A stretch of 64,000 nt of DNA from an uncultured Lentisphaeria bacterium. Its GTDB lineage: Bacteria > Verrucomicrobiota > Lentisphaeria > Victivallales > Victivallaceae. The stretch lies in NCBI GenBank assembly GCA_949298075.1, contig CASFVA010000025.1, positions 1-64,000 on the forward strand. The letters run 5' to 3'. Shown here piece by piece: positions 33,712 through 42,543 of the stretch. The notes beneath the pieces were generated by a model that saw only the letters and a program-made list of their open reading frames with translations, ran no database searches and was not told the DNA's origin. The translations under genes were made by a program, and so were the position numbers. Position 1 is the stretch's first letter. Every line of letters starts with the position of its first letter.

Positions 33712-34920
33712 ATGTCTTATTCATTCAAACGTCCTGCTCATGCCAGCATATTGCGTCAGTTCCGGCTTTTCAAACGCCTGCTGCTGCTGATCGGATTTCT
33801 GTTTCTGGTCATTTTTGGCGTGATGATTTTTGGAACCATGGAGGATCAGGTACGCGGTTTAGGCACCGTGGCCGGTATTCGCGAATATGATCTCAAGGCG
33901 CTGGTCAGCGCCCGCACCTTTCGGATTCTGCATTACGAAGGCGAATTTGTGCAGCGCGGGGAGGCGCTTTTGGAGTTTGAAGCTGAAAAACAGCACGACC
34001 AGATCAAAATGATCCGCAATGAGATCAAAGAACTTGAACTGGAAATTTCCGTCAAGGAAAAAGCGTTGAAAATTCTGCGTAAGGACCCGCTTCCGGCCTA
34101 CTACCGGCACACGGAGCTGGAATTGGCAACCGCCCGGGAGCGTTTTGTCCGCACTGAGCGTGAAGTGGAAGTCTATAAGCGGCTCTTTGAGCAGAGGGTC
34201 ATTACCAGGAGAGAGTTTCTTCGGGTTGAAATGGATCACCTGGCCAACCGCATGGCGGTACAGCGCCTTGAGGACGATCTCAAGAAGCTGAAGGACGGCA
34301 TGGCTACCGATATTATTGACAAGGCCGAGGAAGAGCTGCGACTTCTGCGCCAGAAGCTCAAGACCAAACAGGATGAGTTGGATATGGAAGTCCGGCGTCT
34401 GGAGGACTACATCATCCGGGCTCCGGATGCCGGAATCATCACCGATATTCCGCCGCGCCCGGGGGGGTATTATGAACGGGGCGAGGTCGTGGTGAAATTT
34501 GCCGCCAACCAGAACAAAAAGGTAATCGGGCTCATCGACGAAAAGCAGGTGTACAAAGTCGAGCCCGGACAACCGGTCCGGATTTACAGTAACCAGTACA
34601 ATTACTGGGATTACGGTTATTTTGAGGGTGAGGTTGATATTGTTTATCAGTTGCCCATAGAAATCAAGGGAGTTTACTACTATCCGGTCAAAATTCTGCT
34701 GACCCGGGAGCAGCAACCGCTGCGGTTCGGATCCAGCTGTGAGGTGACGATTGTGGCCGGGAGGGAACGGATCATTTTCGCGCTGATGGGAATCCGCAGT
34801 AAGGATTATCTGGTGCGGCGCGGACTGATTAAACCTAAAACTTCGGACAGCCTTGATTCGGCCCTGTCCGAGTTGTCCCAGGACGCTGGTGTTGTCGACT
34901 CCGGCATGACCGACCGGTAG
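33712..34920 (+). CDS. HlyD-like membrane fusion protein
   Basis: A 402-residue periplasmic adaptor anchored by an N-terminal helix (about residues 22-42, LLLLIGFLFLVIFGVMIFG). A split lipoyl-like barrel flanks a long coiled coil (residues about 90-225, rich in EIKELELEISVKEKALKILRK-type heptads). The second half-motif is APDAGIITDIPPRPGGYYERGEVV. It follows the ABC exporter by 15 bp with a GGGAGG site, so the two form an exporter-adaptor unit. An outer-membrane TolC-like partner is not in the window. The cargo is unknown. Confidence 0.85.
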   Translation: MSYSFKRPAHASILRQFRLFKRLLLLIGFLFLVIFGVMIFGTMEDQVRGLGTVAGIREYDLKALVSARTFRILHYEGEFVQRGEALLEFEAEKQHDQIKMIRNEIKELELEISVKEKALKILRKDPLPAYYRHTELELATARERFVRTEREVEVYKRLFEQRVITRREFLRVEMDHLANRMAVQRLEDDLKKLKDGMATDIIDKAEEELRLLRQKLKTKQDELDMEVRRLEDYIIRAPDAGIITDIPPRPGGYYERGEVVVKFAANQNKKVIGLIDEKQVYKVEPGQPVRIYSNQYNYWDYGYFEGEVDIVYQLPIEIKGVYYYPVKILLTREQQPLRFGSSCEVTIVAGRERIIFALMGIRSKDYLVRRGLIKPKTSDSLDSALSELSQDAGVVDSGMTDR

Positions 34921-34937
34921 AATTGTCGCCTGACTCC

Positions 34938-34983
34938 GGCGGATGAGGCGTATGTCCCTGATGCGCGACCGCATCCGCCTTTT
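34938..34983 (+). terminator. Weak terminator candidate between convergent HlyD-like and hydF genes
   Basis: Stem GGCGGATG (34938-34945) with CATCCGCC (34972-34979) followed by four T residues. The 26 nt loop and short T-tract keep confidence low. Confidence 0.4.
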
Positions 34984-35026
34984 ACTGTGTTGCCTTCAGC
35001 TGATTGACGGCTTGTCTGGAAGCCGC

Positions 35027-36283
35027 TTAAGGCTGTTGACGGCTAAGCTCCGCGCGGAATGCGGCGAGGGCTGCGGGGAATGGACTCATGACCCGCTCCA
35101 ATACTCCGTGAACAAACGAGATGCACATGCCGTAATTGGTGATGGGCACTCCGGCCTGTTCGGCCAGCTGTATGCGCGAGAGGATTTCCCGACGATTGAA
35201 CATACAGCCGCCGCAGTGAATTATCAGCCGGTAATCTGAGAGATTTTCCGGATAATCACGGCCCGCATATACTTGAACATTCAAGTCGGCGCCGGCGTAA
35301 TTGCGCAGCCAGCCGGGAATCTTTACGCGTCCAATGTCATCCTGGGTGGCATGATGCGAACAGGCTTCGGCGATCAGCACCCGGTCGCCGTTTTTGAGTG
35401 CGGAGATGGCAGCGGCTCCCCTCGCCATGGCGGTCATATCGCCTTTCAGACGGGAGAGCAGAATGGAAAAGGTGGTGCAGGGAATTTCCGGCGGCGTTTC
35501 CGCCACCATGCGATCCACCACCTGCGAGTCGCAGATTACCAGTGCCGGCGGGGTCCCCAGTTGCCGCAGCAGCGCCTGGTAACCGGTTTCCTTGACTGTA
35601 ATCACCGGGCAGTCATGATCGAGCGCGTCCCTGATGGTCTGCACCTGAGGCAGAATCAGCCTTCCTTTGGGAGCCTGAAGATCAATCGGCACAATCAGCA
35701 CGACGGCATCGCCTGGTTTGACCAGATCACCGATCAACGGAGGAGAGTTGATGAATTCGTCAGGCGATCCGGCGATGATGGCTTGCTTGAATGCGCCGAG
35801 AAACTCGTCTCTTCTGTTAAAATCAACTCCGGATACCGGCAGCACCGCTGAAACTCCGGCTTTTTTTACCCGTTCAATGAATTCCGGGGATGGAGCGTGA
35901 AGATCAATTTTGCTGATGACAGCGATAACGGCAATATTTGCGGCCTTGGCCGCCGCCACCGCTTCTTCTTCCCATGTTCCCCAGCGGTCGGCTTCACAGA
36001 CGATCACTGCGACATCCGCGCGCTGGAATACCTGTTTGCTCCGGGCCACCCGGCGGGCGCCCAGTTCCGAAGAGTCATCAAGTCCGGCTGTGTCGTGGAA
36101 CACCACCGGTCCTATTGGCAGCAGCTCCATGGATTTTTCCACGACGTCGGTGGTGGTGCCGGCTACCGGGGAAGTGATCGAAACATCCTGGTTGGCTATC
36201 AGATTGAGCAGACTGGATTTCCCGACATTGGCGCGGCCGAACAGAGCGATATGCAGACGCATGGATTTGGGAACCGTTTCCAT
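35027..36283 (-). CDS. hydF: [FeFe]-hydrogenase H-cluster maturation GTPase HydF
   Basis: A 418-residue scaffold protein on which the two-iron part of the H-cluster is built before transfer to the hydrogenase. The N-terminal GTPase domain has Walker A ALFGRANVGKSSLLNLI, a DTAGLDD motif and VISKIDL. The C-terminal cluster domain has the ligand-bearing EACSHHATQDDIG and HCGGCMFNRREI. An AAAGGAG site lies 8 bp before the ATG. The usual partners hydE and hydG (radical SAM) and any hydrogenase gene are absent from the window. This implies an anaerobic hydrogen metabolism encoded elsewhere in the genome. Confidence 0.93.
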   Translation of the reverse strand: METVPKSMRLHIALFGRANVGKSSLLNLIANQDVSITSPVAGTTTDVVEKSMELLPIGPVVFHDTAGLDDSSELGARRVARSKQVFQRADVAVIVCEADRWGTWEEEAVAAAKAANIAVIAVISKIDLHAPSPEFIERVKKAGVSAVLPVSGVDFNRRDEFLGAFKQAIIAGSPDEFINSPPLIGDLVKPGDAVVLIVPIDLQAPKGRLILPQVQTIRDALDHDCPVITVKETGYQALLRQLGTPPALVICDSQVVDRMVAETPPEIPCTTFSILLSRLKGDMTAMARGAAAISALKNGDRVLIAEACSHHATQDDIGRVKIPGWLRNYAGADLNVQVYAGRDYPENLSDYRLIIHCGGCMFNRREILSRIQLAEQAGVPITNYGMCISFVHGVLERVMSPFPAALAAFRAELSRQQP

Positions 36284-36392
36284 GAGCGGGACTCCTTTGA
36301 TTCAGAATGACGGCGTTGGGCAAGTATAACATAATCCCCCGTTGTTTTTCAAGCGGTCAGGGCTTGATTCCCGGGGGCGCCGGGCGCCATCG

Positions 36393-37622
36393 TCAGTCAC
36401 AGGCGCTGATGACGATGGCGGCGTTGGATCCTCCGAATGCGAAACTGTTGGACAGAGCATGGCGGATCGTCGTACCGGTGCGGCATTCTCGCACGAGGTC
36501 GGCCCACCCGAATTCCGGATCCGGATTCTCCAGGTTGATGGATGGAGAAATAAAATGGCGTTCAAGCATGAGCGAGGAGAATATCACTTCCGCCGCGCCG
36601 GTGGCCCCGACCATGTGCCCGGTTTGGGATTTGGTACTGTTGATCGCCGGATTGGAACCCATTACTGAACGGATGGCCTCAAGTTCGATGGGATCGCCGA
36701 CCGGAGTCCCGGTGCCATGGGTATTGACGTACCCGATGTTTTCCGGCTTCAGTCCGGCATCGGCGATGGCCTCCGCCATGACCGCTGCGCTGGCGGCGGT
36801 ATCAGGCACCACCATGTCGCGGGCGTTGCTGTTGGAGGCAATTCCGCTGATCAGACTGATAGGACGGACGCCGCGGGCTTTGACACTGCGCTCTGACTCC
36901 AGCAGTACATAAGCCGCTCCGCCGGCCAGGACGAAGCCGTCACGATCCCGGTCAAAAGGCCGGCTGGCCCGCTGCGGTTCGTCGTTGAAGCGTTTGGACA
37001 GCGCACGGCAGGCGCAGAATCCCAGTGCTTCAACCCAATCGAGCTGTTCGGCTCCTCCGGCTATGACCATGTCGTACTGGCCGGAGCGGATCAGCCGGGT
37101 GCCGACCATGATGGCGATGGCGCTGCTGGCGCAGGCCGCTGAGACATCGTAAGATTCTCCGGTGATTCCGAAAATCAGTGAGATATTGGAAATTGCGCTG
37201 GATGGCATCACACGCGGTACTGCGTAGGGAGTGACGCTGCGCAGCCGGAAGTCGCTGTGGACGTAACCGTCGGCGGCCTGATAAAGTTCAAGATAATTGC
37301 CGCCGGCCACTCCGCCGATAATGGCAATGCGGTGACGAGGTACCTCTTCAAGCGGAATTCCAGCCTCGGCGAAAACTTCACTTACCGCCACCACCGACAT
37401 AACGCCGACCGGCGGACAGAAACGCAGCTTTTTCCGGTCAATGAGCGGGCATTCCGGAGAAATGTTCGGCTGCCCGCCCACCAGACTGTCCAGACGGTGT
37501 TCAACAAAATCCGGCACTCTGGATATTCCACTGACGCCGGCGCGCAGGGCCACTTCATTGGCATTCAGGTTGTCGCCCAAAGGGGAAATCAGGCCGCGGC
37601 CGGTTATGAATACTCGTTCCAT
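36393..37622 (-). CDS. Beta-ketoacyl-[ACP] synthase (FabB/FabF-type)
   Basis: A 409-residue condensing enzyme that extends acyl chains on acyl carrier protein. The nucleophile is in YDVSAACASSAIAIM, and the two catalytic histidines are in NTHGTGTPVGDP and KSQTGHMVGATGAAE; FAFGGSNAA is the usual C-terminal signature. The ATG at 37622 is chosen because GGGAG lies 8 bp upstream; a GTG at 37631 abuts that site. It stands apart from fab genes, so it may serve a special lipid or secondary pathway. Its putative -10 lies inside an inverted repeat. Confidence 0.9.
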   Translation of the reverse strand: MERVFITGRGLISPLGDNLNANEVALRAGVSGISRVPDFVEHRLDSLVGGQPNISPECPLIDRKKLRFCPPVGVMSVVAVSEVFAEAGIPLEEVPRHRIAIIGGVAGGNYLELYQAADGYVHSDFRLRSVTPYAVPRVMPSSAISNISLIFGITGESYDVSAACASSAIAIMVGTRLIRSGQYDMVIAGGAEQLDWVEALGFCACRALSKRFNDEPQRASRPFDRDRDGFVLAGGAAYVLLESERSVKARGVRPISLISGIASNSNARDMVVPDTAASAAVMAEAIADAGLKPENIGYVNTHGTGTPVGDPIELEAIRSVMGSNPAINSTKSQTGHMVGATGAAEVIFSSLMLERHFISPSINLENPDPEFGWADLVRECRTGTTIRHALSNSFAFGGSNAAIVISACD

Positions 37623-37670
37623 GCAAAACACTCCCGTCTTAGCTCAAGGAAAACAGGACCGCAACCGCAG

Positions 37671-37708
37671 TCCACCCTATAATATATCGCAAGGGTGGAA
37701 TTTTTCTA
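37671..37708 (-). promoter_or_regulatory. Possible ketosynthase promoter bracketed by an inverted repeat
   Basis: A 7 bp inverted repeat, TCCACCC (37671-37677) and GGGTGGA (37693-37699), flanks a minus-strand -10 TATATT (37686-37681). A poor -35 (TAGAAA, 37708-37703) lies 16 bp away. The arms would suit an operator. Confidence 0.4.
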
Positions 37709-37851
37709 CTGTCAGGAATTAAAAAGTTGTGGAATATTGTTAAGGCTTGTGCTATATTTCGCTGCATGCAGCTGGGGACGGTGGAGCAGTGATCTGATCC
37801 GGAGTCCGGCGGCATGACGGAAAACTAAAAGTCGCAGACCAACATAATCAT

Positions 37852-38859
37852 ATGGCGTTGCTGAGCGTAAAAAATCTCTCTGTTGATTTCTTCAACGGCC
37901 GGGACCGGTTGCCGGTTGTGGACCGTCTTTCTTTTGAGCTTGAAAGGGGAGAAGTACTGGCTCTTGTCGGCGAATCCGGTTGCGGTAAAAGCGCCAGCTG
38001 CCTGGCCCTGGCCGGATTGCTGCCGGGCGGCATTTCCGTCCGGAGGGCGGATTCGGCGGCATTTGAGCTGCGTTCCGGAGAAACGGTCGATTTATTTCGG
38101 ATTGACTCCCGGCATTTGCGGAAGATCCGGGGACGGGAGATCGCATATATCTTTCAGGAACCCTCCGCTTCACTTAATCCGGTTTTCCGTATCGGTGATC
38201 AGATTGCCGAAGTTCTGGAGTTGCACCGTCCGGACATCGCCGCTCCGAAAGCCGAAGTGATCCGGCTGCTGGAAGCGGTGGGCATTCCGGATCCGGCGGC
38301 GCGTCTGCGGGCTTTTCCGCATGAACTGTCCGGAGGCATGCAGCAACGGGTCATGATTGCCATGGCTCTGGCCGGCGACCCCGCTCTGCTGGTAGCCGAT
38401 GAACCGACCACCGCACTTGACGTCACCATTCAGGCTCAGATCCTGGAGCTGCTGGAGCGGCTGCGGCGTGAACGCAATATGGCTGTGATTCTGGTTACTC
38501 ACAATCTCGGTATTGTCGCGGGAGTCGCGGATCGGGTCGGCGTGATGTATGCCGGGCAACTGGTGGAGTATGCTCCGGTACGGACGCTTTTTGCCCATCC
38601 GGTCCATCCTTATACCCGGGCTCTGCTGCGGGCGGTGCCGCACCTGGGGAGAGCAGCCGAACGTTTGGAGACCATTCCCGGCGTGGTGCCGTCTCCGGCG
38701 GATTTTCCATCCGGATGCCGCTTTGTCAGCCGTTGTGCCGTGGCAGAGGCCGGAGCGGAAGCGCTGCGGCGGCATTGTGCTGAATGCCGCCCCGAGGCAA
38801 AACCGGTAAGCGGAGAGGAGAATCACTGGTGCGCCTGCCATTGTCAATCCGGGGAGTGA
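37852..38859 (+). CDS. Oligopeptide/dipeptide-type ABC transporter ATPase (OppD/DppD-like), orphan
   Basis: A 335-residue nucleotide-binding protein. Walker A is [18 protein letters not shown], the signature is [15 protein letters not shown], and Walker B is [20 protein letters not shown]. The C-terminal oligopeptide-type extension has [14 protein letters not shown] and [13 protein letters not shown] plus CAECRP, the Cys-bearing tail of this subfamily. In such transporters it powers uptake of peptides, nickel or sugars with two permeases and a binding protein; none is adjacent. No Shine-Dalgarno site is clear before the ATG. The TPR gene starts inside its 3' end. Confidence 0.9.
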   Translation: MALLSVKNLSVDFFNGRDRLPVVDRLSFELERGEVLALVGESGCGKSASCLALAGLLPGGISVRRADSAAFELRSGETVDLFRIDSRHLRKIRGREIAYIFQEPSASLNPVFRIGDQIAEVLELHRPDIAAPKAEVIRLLEAVGIPDPAARLRAFPHELSGGMQQRVMIAMALAGDPALLVADEPTTALDVTIQAQILELLERLRRERNMAVILVTHNLGIVAGVADRVGVMYAGQLVEYAPVRTLFAHPVHPYTRALLRAVPHLGRAAERLETIPGVVPSPADFPSGCRFVSRCAVAEAGAEALRRHCAECRPEAKPVSGEENHWCACHCQSGE

Positions 38860-39488
38860 CGGCGGTCAAACTGGCGCCGGCCGTTCTGATTGTCCTTATT
38901 GCCGCGACATTGGGGGGAACGGTCTGGCTGACGGCGAAATACCGACGTCCGGTGGATTCCGGACCGGACGAGGGATCCGGCTGGTCAGGCGTGGTGAATG
39001 GCTGGTTCCGCCTGAGTGTGAAACTGACCGGAGAGGGGAGGTTTGACGAGGCTGAACGGCTGTTGCGGCACCTGGTCGGGTTGGAACCGGACAACGTCAG
39101 CATGTTGCGTTTGCTGGTCCGGGTGCTCTATGAACGTGGCGAGTATGCTGAATCAGGCCAGTTATGCCGCGATCTGCTGGTGATGGCTCCGGGCGATGCA
39201 ATATTGCTTAATAACCTCGGAATGAATTTGCTGGCCGGAGGGGATTTCGAAACCGGATTGGCTTGCCTGAGACGGGCGTTTGATCTCAATTCACACCGGG
39301 TGCTGGTGGCCCGAAACCTGTCGGCGGTTCATTTCAAACGCCAGGAGGCGGAACTGGCGGAGTTTTACAGAAAAGCGGCCGTTTCCGGAACTGGTGAAAT
39401 CCCCCTCCGCACGGTGGATTTCATTGTGTTTCAGGAGCCGGCCGCCACCGGTGGAAACATCGATACAGGGAGCAGTGGAACCAAATGA
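38829..39488 (+). CDS. Membrane-anchored TPR protein
   Basis: About 219 residues from a GTG at 38829, chosen because GAGAGGAG lies about 9 bp upstream; the frame opens further back at 38784 inside the ABC gene without such a site. Residues 8-32 form a transmembrane anchor (AVKLAPAVLIVLIAATLGGTVWL). The rest contains about three tetratricopeptide repeats (FDEAERLLRHLVGLEPDNVSMLRLL, YAESGQLCRDLLVMAPGDAILLNNLG, FETGLACLRRAFDLNSHRVLV). It probably acts as a periplasm-facing protein-interaction module. It overlaps the ABC ATPase by 31 bp and mutL by ATGA (39485-39488). Confidence 0.75.
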   Translation: MRLPLSIRGVTAVKLAPAVLIVLIAATLGGTVWLTAKYRRPVDSGPDEGSGWSGVVNGWFRLSVKLTGEGRFDEAERLLRHLVGLEPDNVSMLRLLVRVLYERGEYAESGQLCRDLLVMAPGDAILLNNLGMNLLAGGDFETGLACLRRAFDLNSHRVLVARNLSAVHFKRQEAELAEFYRKAAVSGTGEIPLRTVDFIVFQEPAATGGNIDTGSSGTK

Positions 39489-41443
39489 GCCGAATACGCA
39501 TAATGAGCGAAGACCTCAGCAACCGGATTGCCGCCGGAGAGGTCATCGAGCGGCCGGCCTCGGTAGTCAAAGAACTCGTCGAGAATGCCGTAGATGCCGG
39601 TGCCAGGCATATTACCGTTACCGCAGAGCGTTCCGGAATCCGCCGGATTGTCGTCGCCGATGACGGCTGCGGCATGGATGCCGATGATGCCCTGCTTTGC
39701 ATTGAGCCTCACGGCACCAGCAAACTTCGCACTGTTGAGGATATCGACAGCATAGTAACCCTGGGGTTCCGGGGAGAGGCCCTGCCGTCAATAGCGGCGG
39801 TCAGCAGATTCACGCTGCTGACCCGGACGGCAGATTCCGGAGAAGCCACTCGGGTGCGTCTTGAGGGCGGCCGTTTGTTGGAGACCGCTCCGGGGGCCGG
39901 TCCGGTGGGTACCACGGTTGAGGTGCGTGATCTCTTTTTCAACACTCCTGCCAGGCGCAAATTTCTGAAGTCTCCGGCTACGGAAGCCCATCATATTGAA
40001 GAAGCGGTCATGGCGTTGGCAATCGGTTATCGTGAAATCGGCTTTGAGCTGAAAATTGATGGCAGAATGGTGTTCAACTGTCCGGCCGGTGGTACGTTGG
40101 AATACCGGTTGCGTGAGCTCTTCGGCGGTGGTTATGCGGGAAATCTGATTCCGGTGGAACACCGGGAGGGATCCCTCCGGATCACTGGATTGATTGCCGG
40201 TCCCGGTTTTACCCGGATCGGACGTCGCGAACAGCGGGTATTCATCAACCGGAGAGCCGTGGAGGCTCCGGCAATCTACCGTGGAATCCGGGAGGGCTAT
40301 GGCACTCTGGAGTCCGAGAGCGGTCGTTTTCCGCCGGTTGTTCTGTTTCTGGAACTGCCGCCTGAAGAGGTGGATGTCAATGTTCATCCGGCGAAACGCG
40401 AGGTGCGTTTTAAATCGGAGTTCGCGATAACCCGTTGTGTATCAGCGGCCGTCGCCGCGGCGCTGAAAGGTGGGGGCCGCCTGGACTCCGCCGCGGCCGG
40501 GGGCCCGGCGAACGGATTGCCGTTGTCTGGCAAAGTCCCGATTGCCCGGGTGCTGGAAGGGGTGGAAATCACCTACCGGCCGAAGAATGCTCTGCAGCCT
40601 GACTTGGCAAACTGGCATTGTGTTGATGAAGACAGTGAGGAGAAAAACCCTCCGACGGCGAAGGTGTCGGAAGCCGTCGGCCGGAGTATTCCCGGCGATG
40701 CAGATATTCCGGAGTTTTCATCGTCAGATCCGGCTCCGGAGATGCTGACTGACCGTGACGACGGGGCGACTGGATTTCCGGCGGGTACGGGGGCAAGTAT
40801 TTCTCCTGAACCGGCAAAGCCCTGTCCGGAGCCGGAGCCTGAGCCGGTTTCCATCGCATTCGCCGGTGATTGGCCGGAAGAGGTGCTTGGAATTTTTGAT
40901 GCCACGTACATACTGGCTTCCGGGCGGGAGGGGCTGGTGCTGATTGACCAGCATGCCGCCCACGAACGAGTTATGTTTGAACGCCTCCTGGCTGAAGCAA
41001 GGCATACCGGTGCCGCTTCCCAGCGGCTGCTGCTGCCGCAAACGGTGGAACTTTCCCGCCCTCAGGCCGGTTTGCTGTTGCGCAACAGCAAGGTTTTTGA
41101 GAAACTGGGATTTGATGTCGAACCGGCCGGCGGCGCCACCATTATTATCAATGCAGTTCCCAACTCCCTCGGCACCAGGCGTGCTTTGGATGAGGTTTTG
41201 CCTGATATGTTGGACGAGCTGGTGGAAAACGCCTCGGCACGGCTGCCGGTGGAACCCGAGTATGTGGCCCGGGCGGCCTGCCATGCCGCAGTCAAAGCCC
41301 ATGACGAATTAACATTGGAGGCAGCCCGGGAGCTGCTGCGGCAGCTGCGGCGCTGCCGGCAGGGCACCCTGTGCCCGCATGGACGACCCACCATGGTGAC
41401 TATTACCCGCAAAGAGCTGGAAAAACGTTTTGCAAGACGCTGA
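39485..41443 (+). CDS. mutL: DNA mismatch repair protein MutL (endonuclease-type)
   Basis: A 652-residue GHKL ATPase that couples mismatch recognition by MutS to strand removal. N-terminal ATPase motifs are ELVENAVDAGA, DDGCGMDADD, and TLGFRGEALPSIAAV. A Pro/Glu-rich linker (about residues 390-450) leads to the C-terminal dimerisation domain. That domain has DQHAAHERVMFE, which matches the DQHA-x2-E-x4-E endonuclease motif, so this MutL probably nicks DNA itself instead of relying on MutH. It starts by ATGA overlap with the TPR gene. MutS is not in the window. Confidence 0.95.
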   Translation: MSRIRIMSEDLSNRIAAGEVIERPASVVKELVENAVDAGARHITVTAERSGIRRIVVADDGCGMDADDALLCIEPHGTSKLRTVEDIDSIVTLGFRGEALPSIAAVSRFTLLTRTADSGEATRVRLEGGRLLETAPGAGPVGTTVEVRDLFFNTPARRKFLKSPATEAHHIEEAVMALAIGYREIGFELKIDGRMVFNCPAGGTLEYRLRELFGGGYAGNLIPVEHREGSLRITGLIAGPGFTRIGRREQRVFINRRAVEAPAIYRGIREGYGTLESESGRFPPVVLFLELPPEEVDVNVHPAKREVRFKSEFAITRCVSAAVAAALKGGGRLDSAAAGGPANGLPLSGKVPIARVLEGVEITYRPKNALQPDLANWHCVDEDSEEKNPPTAKVSEAVGRSIPGDADIPEFSSSDPAPEMLTDRDDGATGFPAGTGASISPEPAKPCPEPEPEPVSIAFAGDWPEEVLGIFDATYILASGREGLVLIDQHAAHERVMFERLLAEARHTGAASQRLLLPQTVELSRPQAGLLLRNSKVFEKLGFDVEPAGGATIIINAVPNSLGTRRALDEVLPDMLDELVENASARLPVEPEYVARAACHAAVKAHDELTLEAARELLRQLRRCRQGTLCPHGRPTMVTITRKELEKRFARR

Positions 41444-41614
41444 AAAACAGGTTGTCGCTCAGCGTTGTACATCAAAGTTACGTTTTGTGCTAATCAAAAT
41501 ATATTTTGTGCGGTTTGACCGCATTGCAAACTTGTTTTCTGTAATTATTTTATAATTGAATTGGAAAACATCGGATTCTGTTGCAGTTTCCGATTAAAAC
41601 AAGGAGATTATAAA
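41444..41614 (+). promoter_or_regulatory. Regulatory region of the nucleoside hydrolase-ribokinase operon
   Basis: An AT-rich 171 bp gap. A promoter TTGCAA-N16-TATTTT (41524-41551) is plausible. Upstream, the 8-mer TTTTGTGC occurs twice, at 41483-41490 and 41504-41511, exactly 21 bp apart (two helix turns), a candidate activator or repressor site. An inverted repeat ACGCTGA/TCAGCGT (41437-41443 and 41459-41465) spans the mutL stop but lacks a T-tract. Confidence 0.45.
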
Positions 41615-42541
41615 ATGATTCGTCTCGACCCTGCCAAGTTTACCTTGATCGCCGATCGACCGGTACCGGTTATTATTGACACCGATGCCGGATGCGAAAT
41701 TGATGATCAGTTTGCCATTGTGTATGCTTTGCTGTCCTCTGAAAATATTGAAATACGCGGTATTACTGCTGCTCCGTTTTTCAATCCCAGTTTAAATGCC
41801 CCCCGAGAGGGCATGGAGAGAAGTTATCAGGAGGTTTCCACCATCCTTGAACTGATGCAAATGCAGGCCCGTGTCCGACTTTTCAAAGGAGCGCCTGCTT
41901 TTATGTCCGGAAAAAATCAGCCGGTGGATTCCCCGGCTGTTCAGTTCATCATAAGCGAAGCCCGGGCGGCCAAAGCGCACAATGAGCAGCTCTTCATATG
42001 TGCCATCGGGGCTATTACCAATGTAGCCTCCGTATTGTTGCTGGCGCCTGAATTGGCTGAAAACATTGTCGTGATCTGGCTGGGCGGACATGCGCTTAAT
42101 TGGATAGGAACGCCCAGAGAATTCAATTTGGCCGGAGATGTTGCGGCGGCCCAGACTGTTTTTGAATCACCGTGCGTGTTGCTGCAATATCCCTGCAACG
42201 GGGTGGTCAGCAATTTGGAAACCTGTAGCGCGGAAGTCGCACGGCGGCTGGAAGGCACCGGAGCGATCGGCACGTATTTGCGGGACATCTTCCTGAAGCA
42301 TCAGAATACCTTTGGCGAGCCGCGCAAGGTTATCTGGGATATTGCGACTATTTCATTTTTCAACCTGCCCGCCGCCACTCGGTGGCACATTGGTCCCCGC
42401 CCGCGGCTGTCAGACGACTGCACCTGGAGCGTGGATGAGAACAATCCATTGATTATGGCTGCTGCGACCTGGATTGACCGCGATTCAGTGTTTGATGACA
42501 TGTACGCAAGAATTGACCGCTTCGCCGGCAAAAAGGCGTGA
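41615..42541 (+). CDS. Inosine/uridine-preferring nucleoside hydrolase family protein
   Basis: A 308-residue enzyme from the ATG at 41615, chosen for its AAGGAG site 8 bp upstream. The N-terminal VIIDTDAGCEIDDQFAIVYAL is a variant of the calcium-binding DTDPGxDD motif, with extra residues between the two acidic clusters. Later, LFICAIGAITNVASVLLL is the conserved NTNxA-like turn. Such enzymes release ribose from nucleosides. The ribokinase gene overlaps its 3' end or begins directly after it, which suggests that the freed ribose is phosphorylated. An ATP-binding or transport gene is not adjacent. Confidence 0.85.
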   Translation: MIRLDPAKFTLIADRPVPVIIDTDAGCEIDDQFAIVYALLSSENIEIRGITAAPFFNPSLNAPREGMERSYQEVSTILELMQMQARVRLFKGAPAFMSGKNQPVDSPAVQFIISEARAAKAHNEQLFICAIGAITNVASVLLLAPELAENIVVIWLGGHALNWIGTPREFNLAGDVAAAQTVFESPCVLLQYPCNGVVSNLETCSAEVARRLEGTGAIGTYLRDIFLKHQNTFGEPRKVIWDIATISFFNLPAATRWHIGPRPRLSDDCTWSVDENNPLIMAAATWIDRDSVFDDMYARIDRFAGKKA

Positions 42542-42543
42542 AA

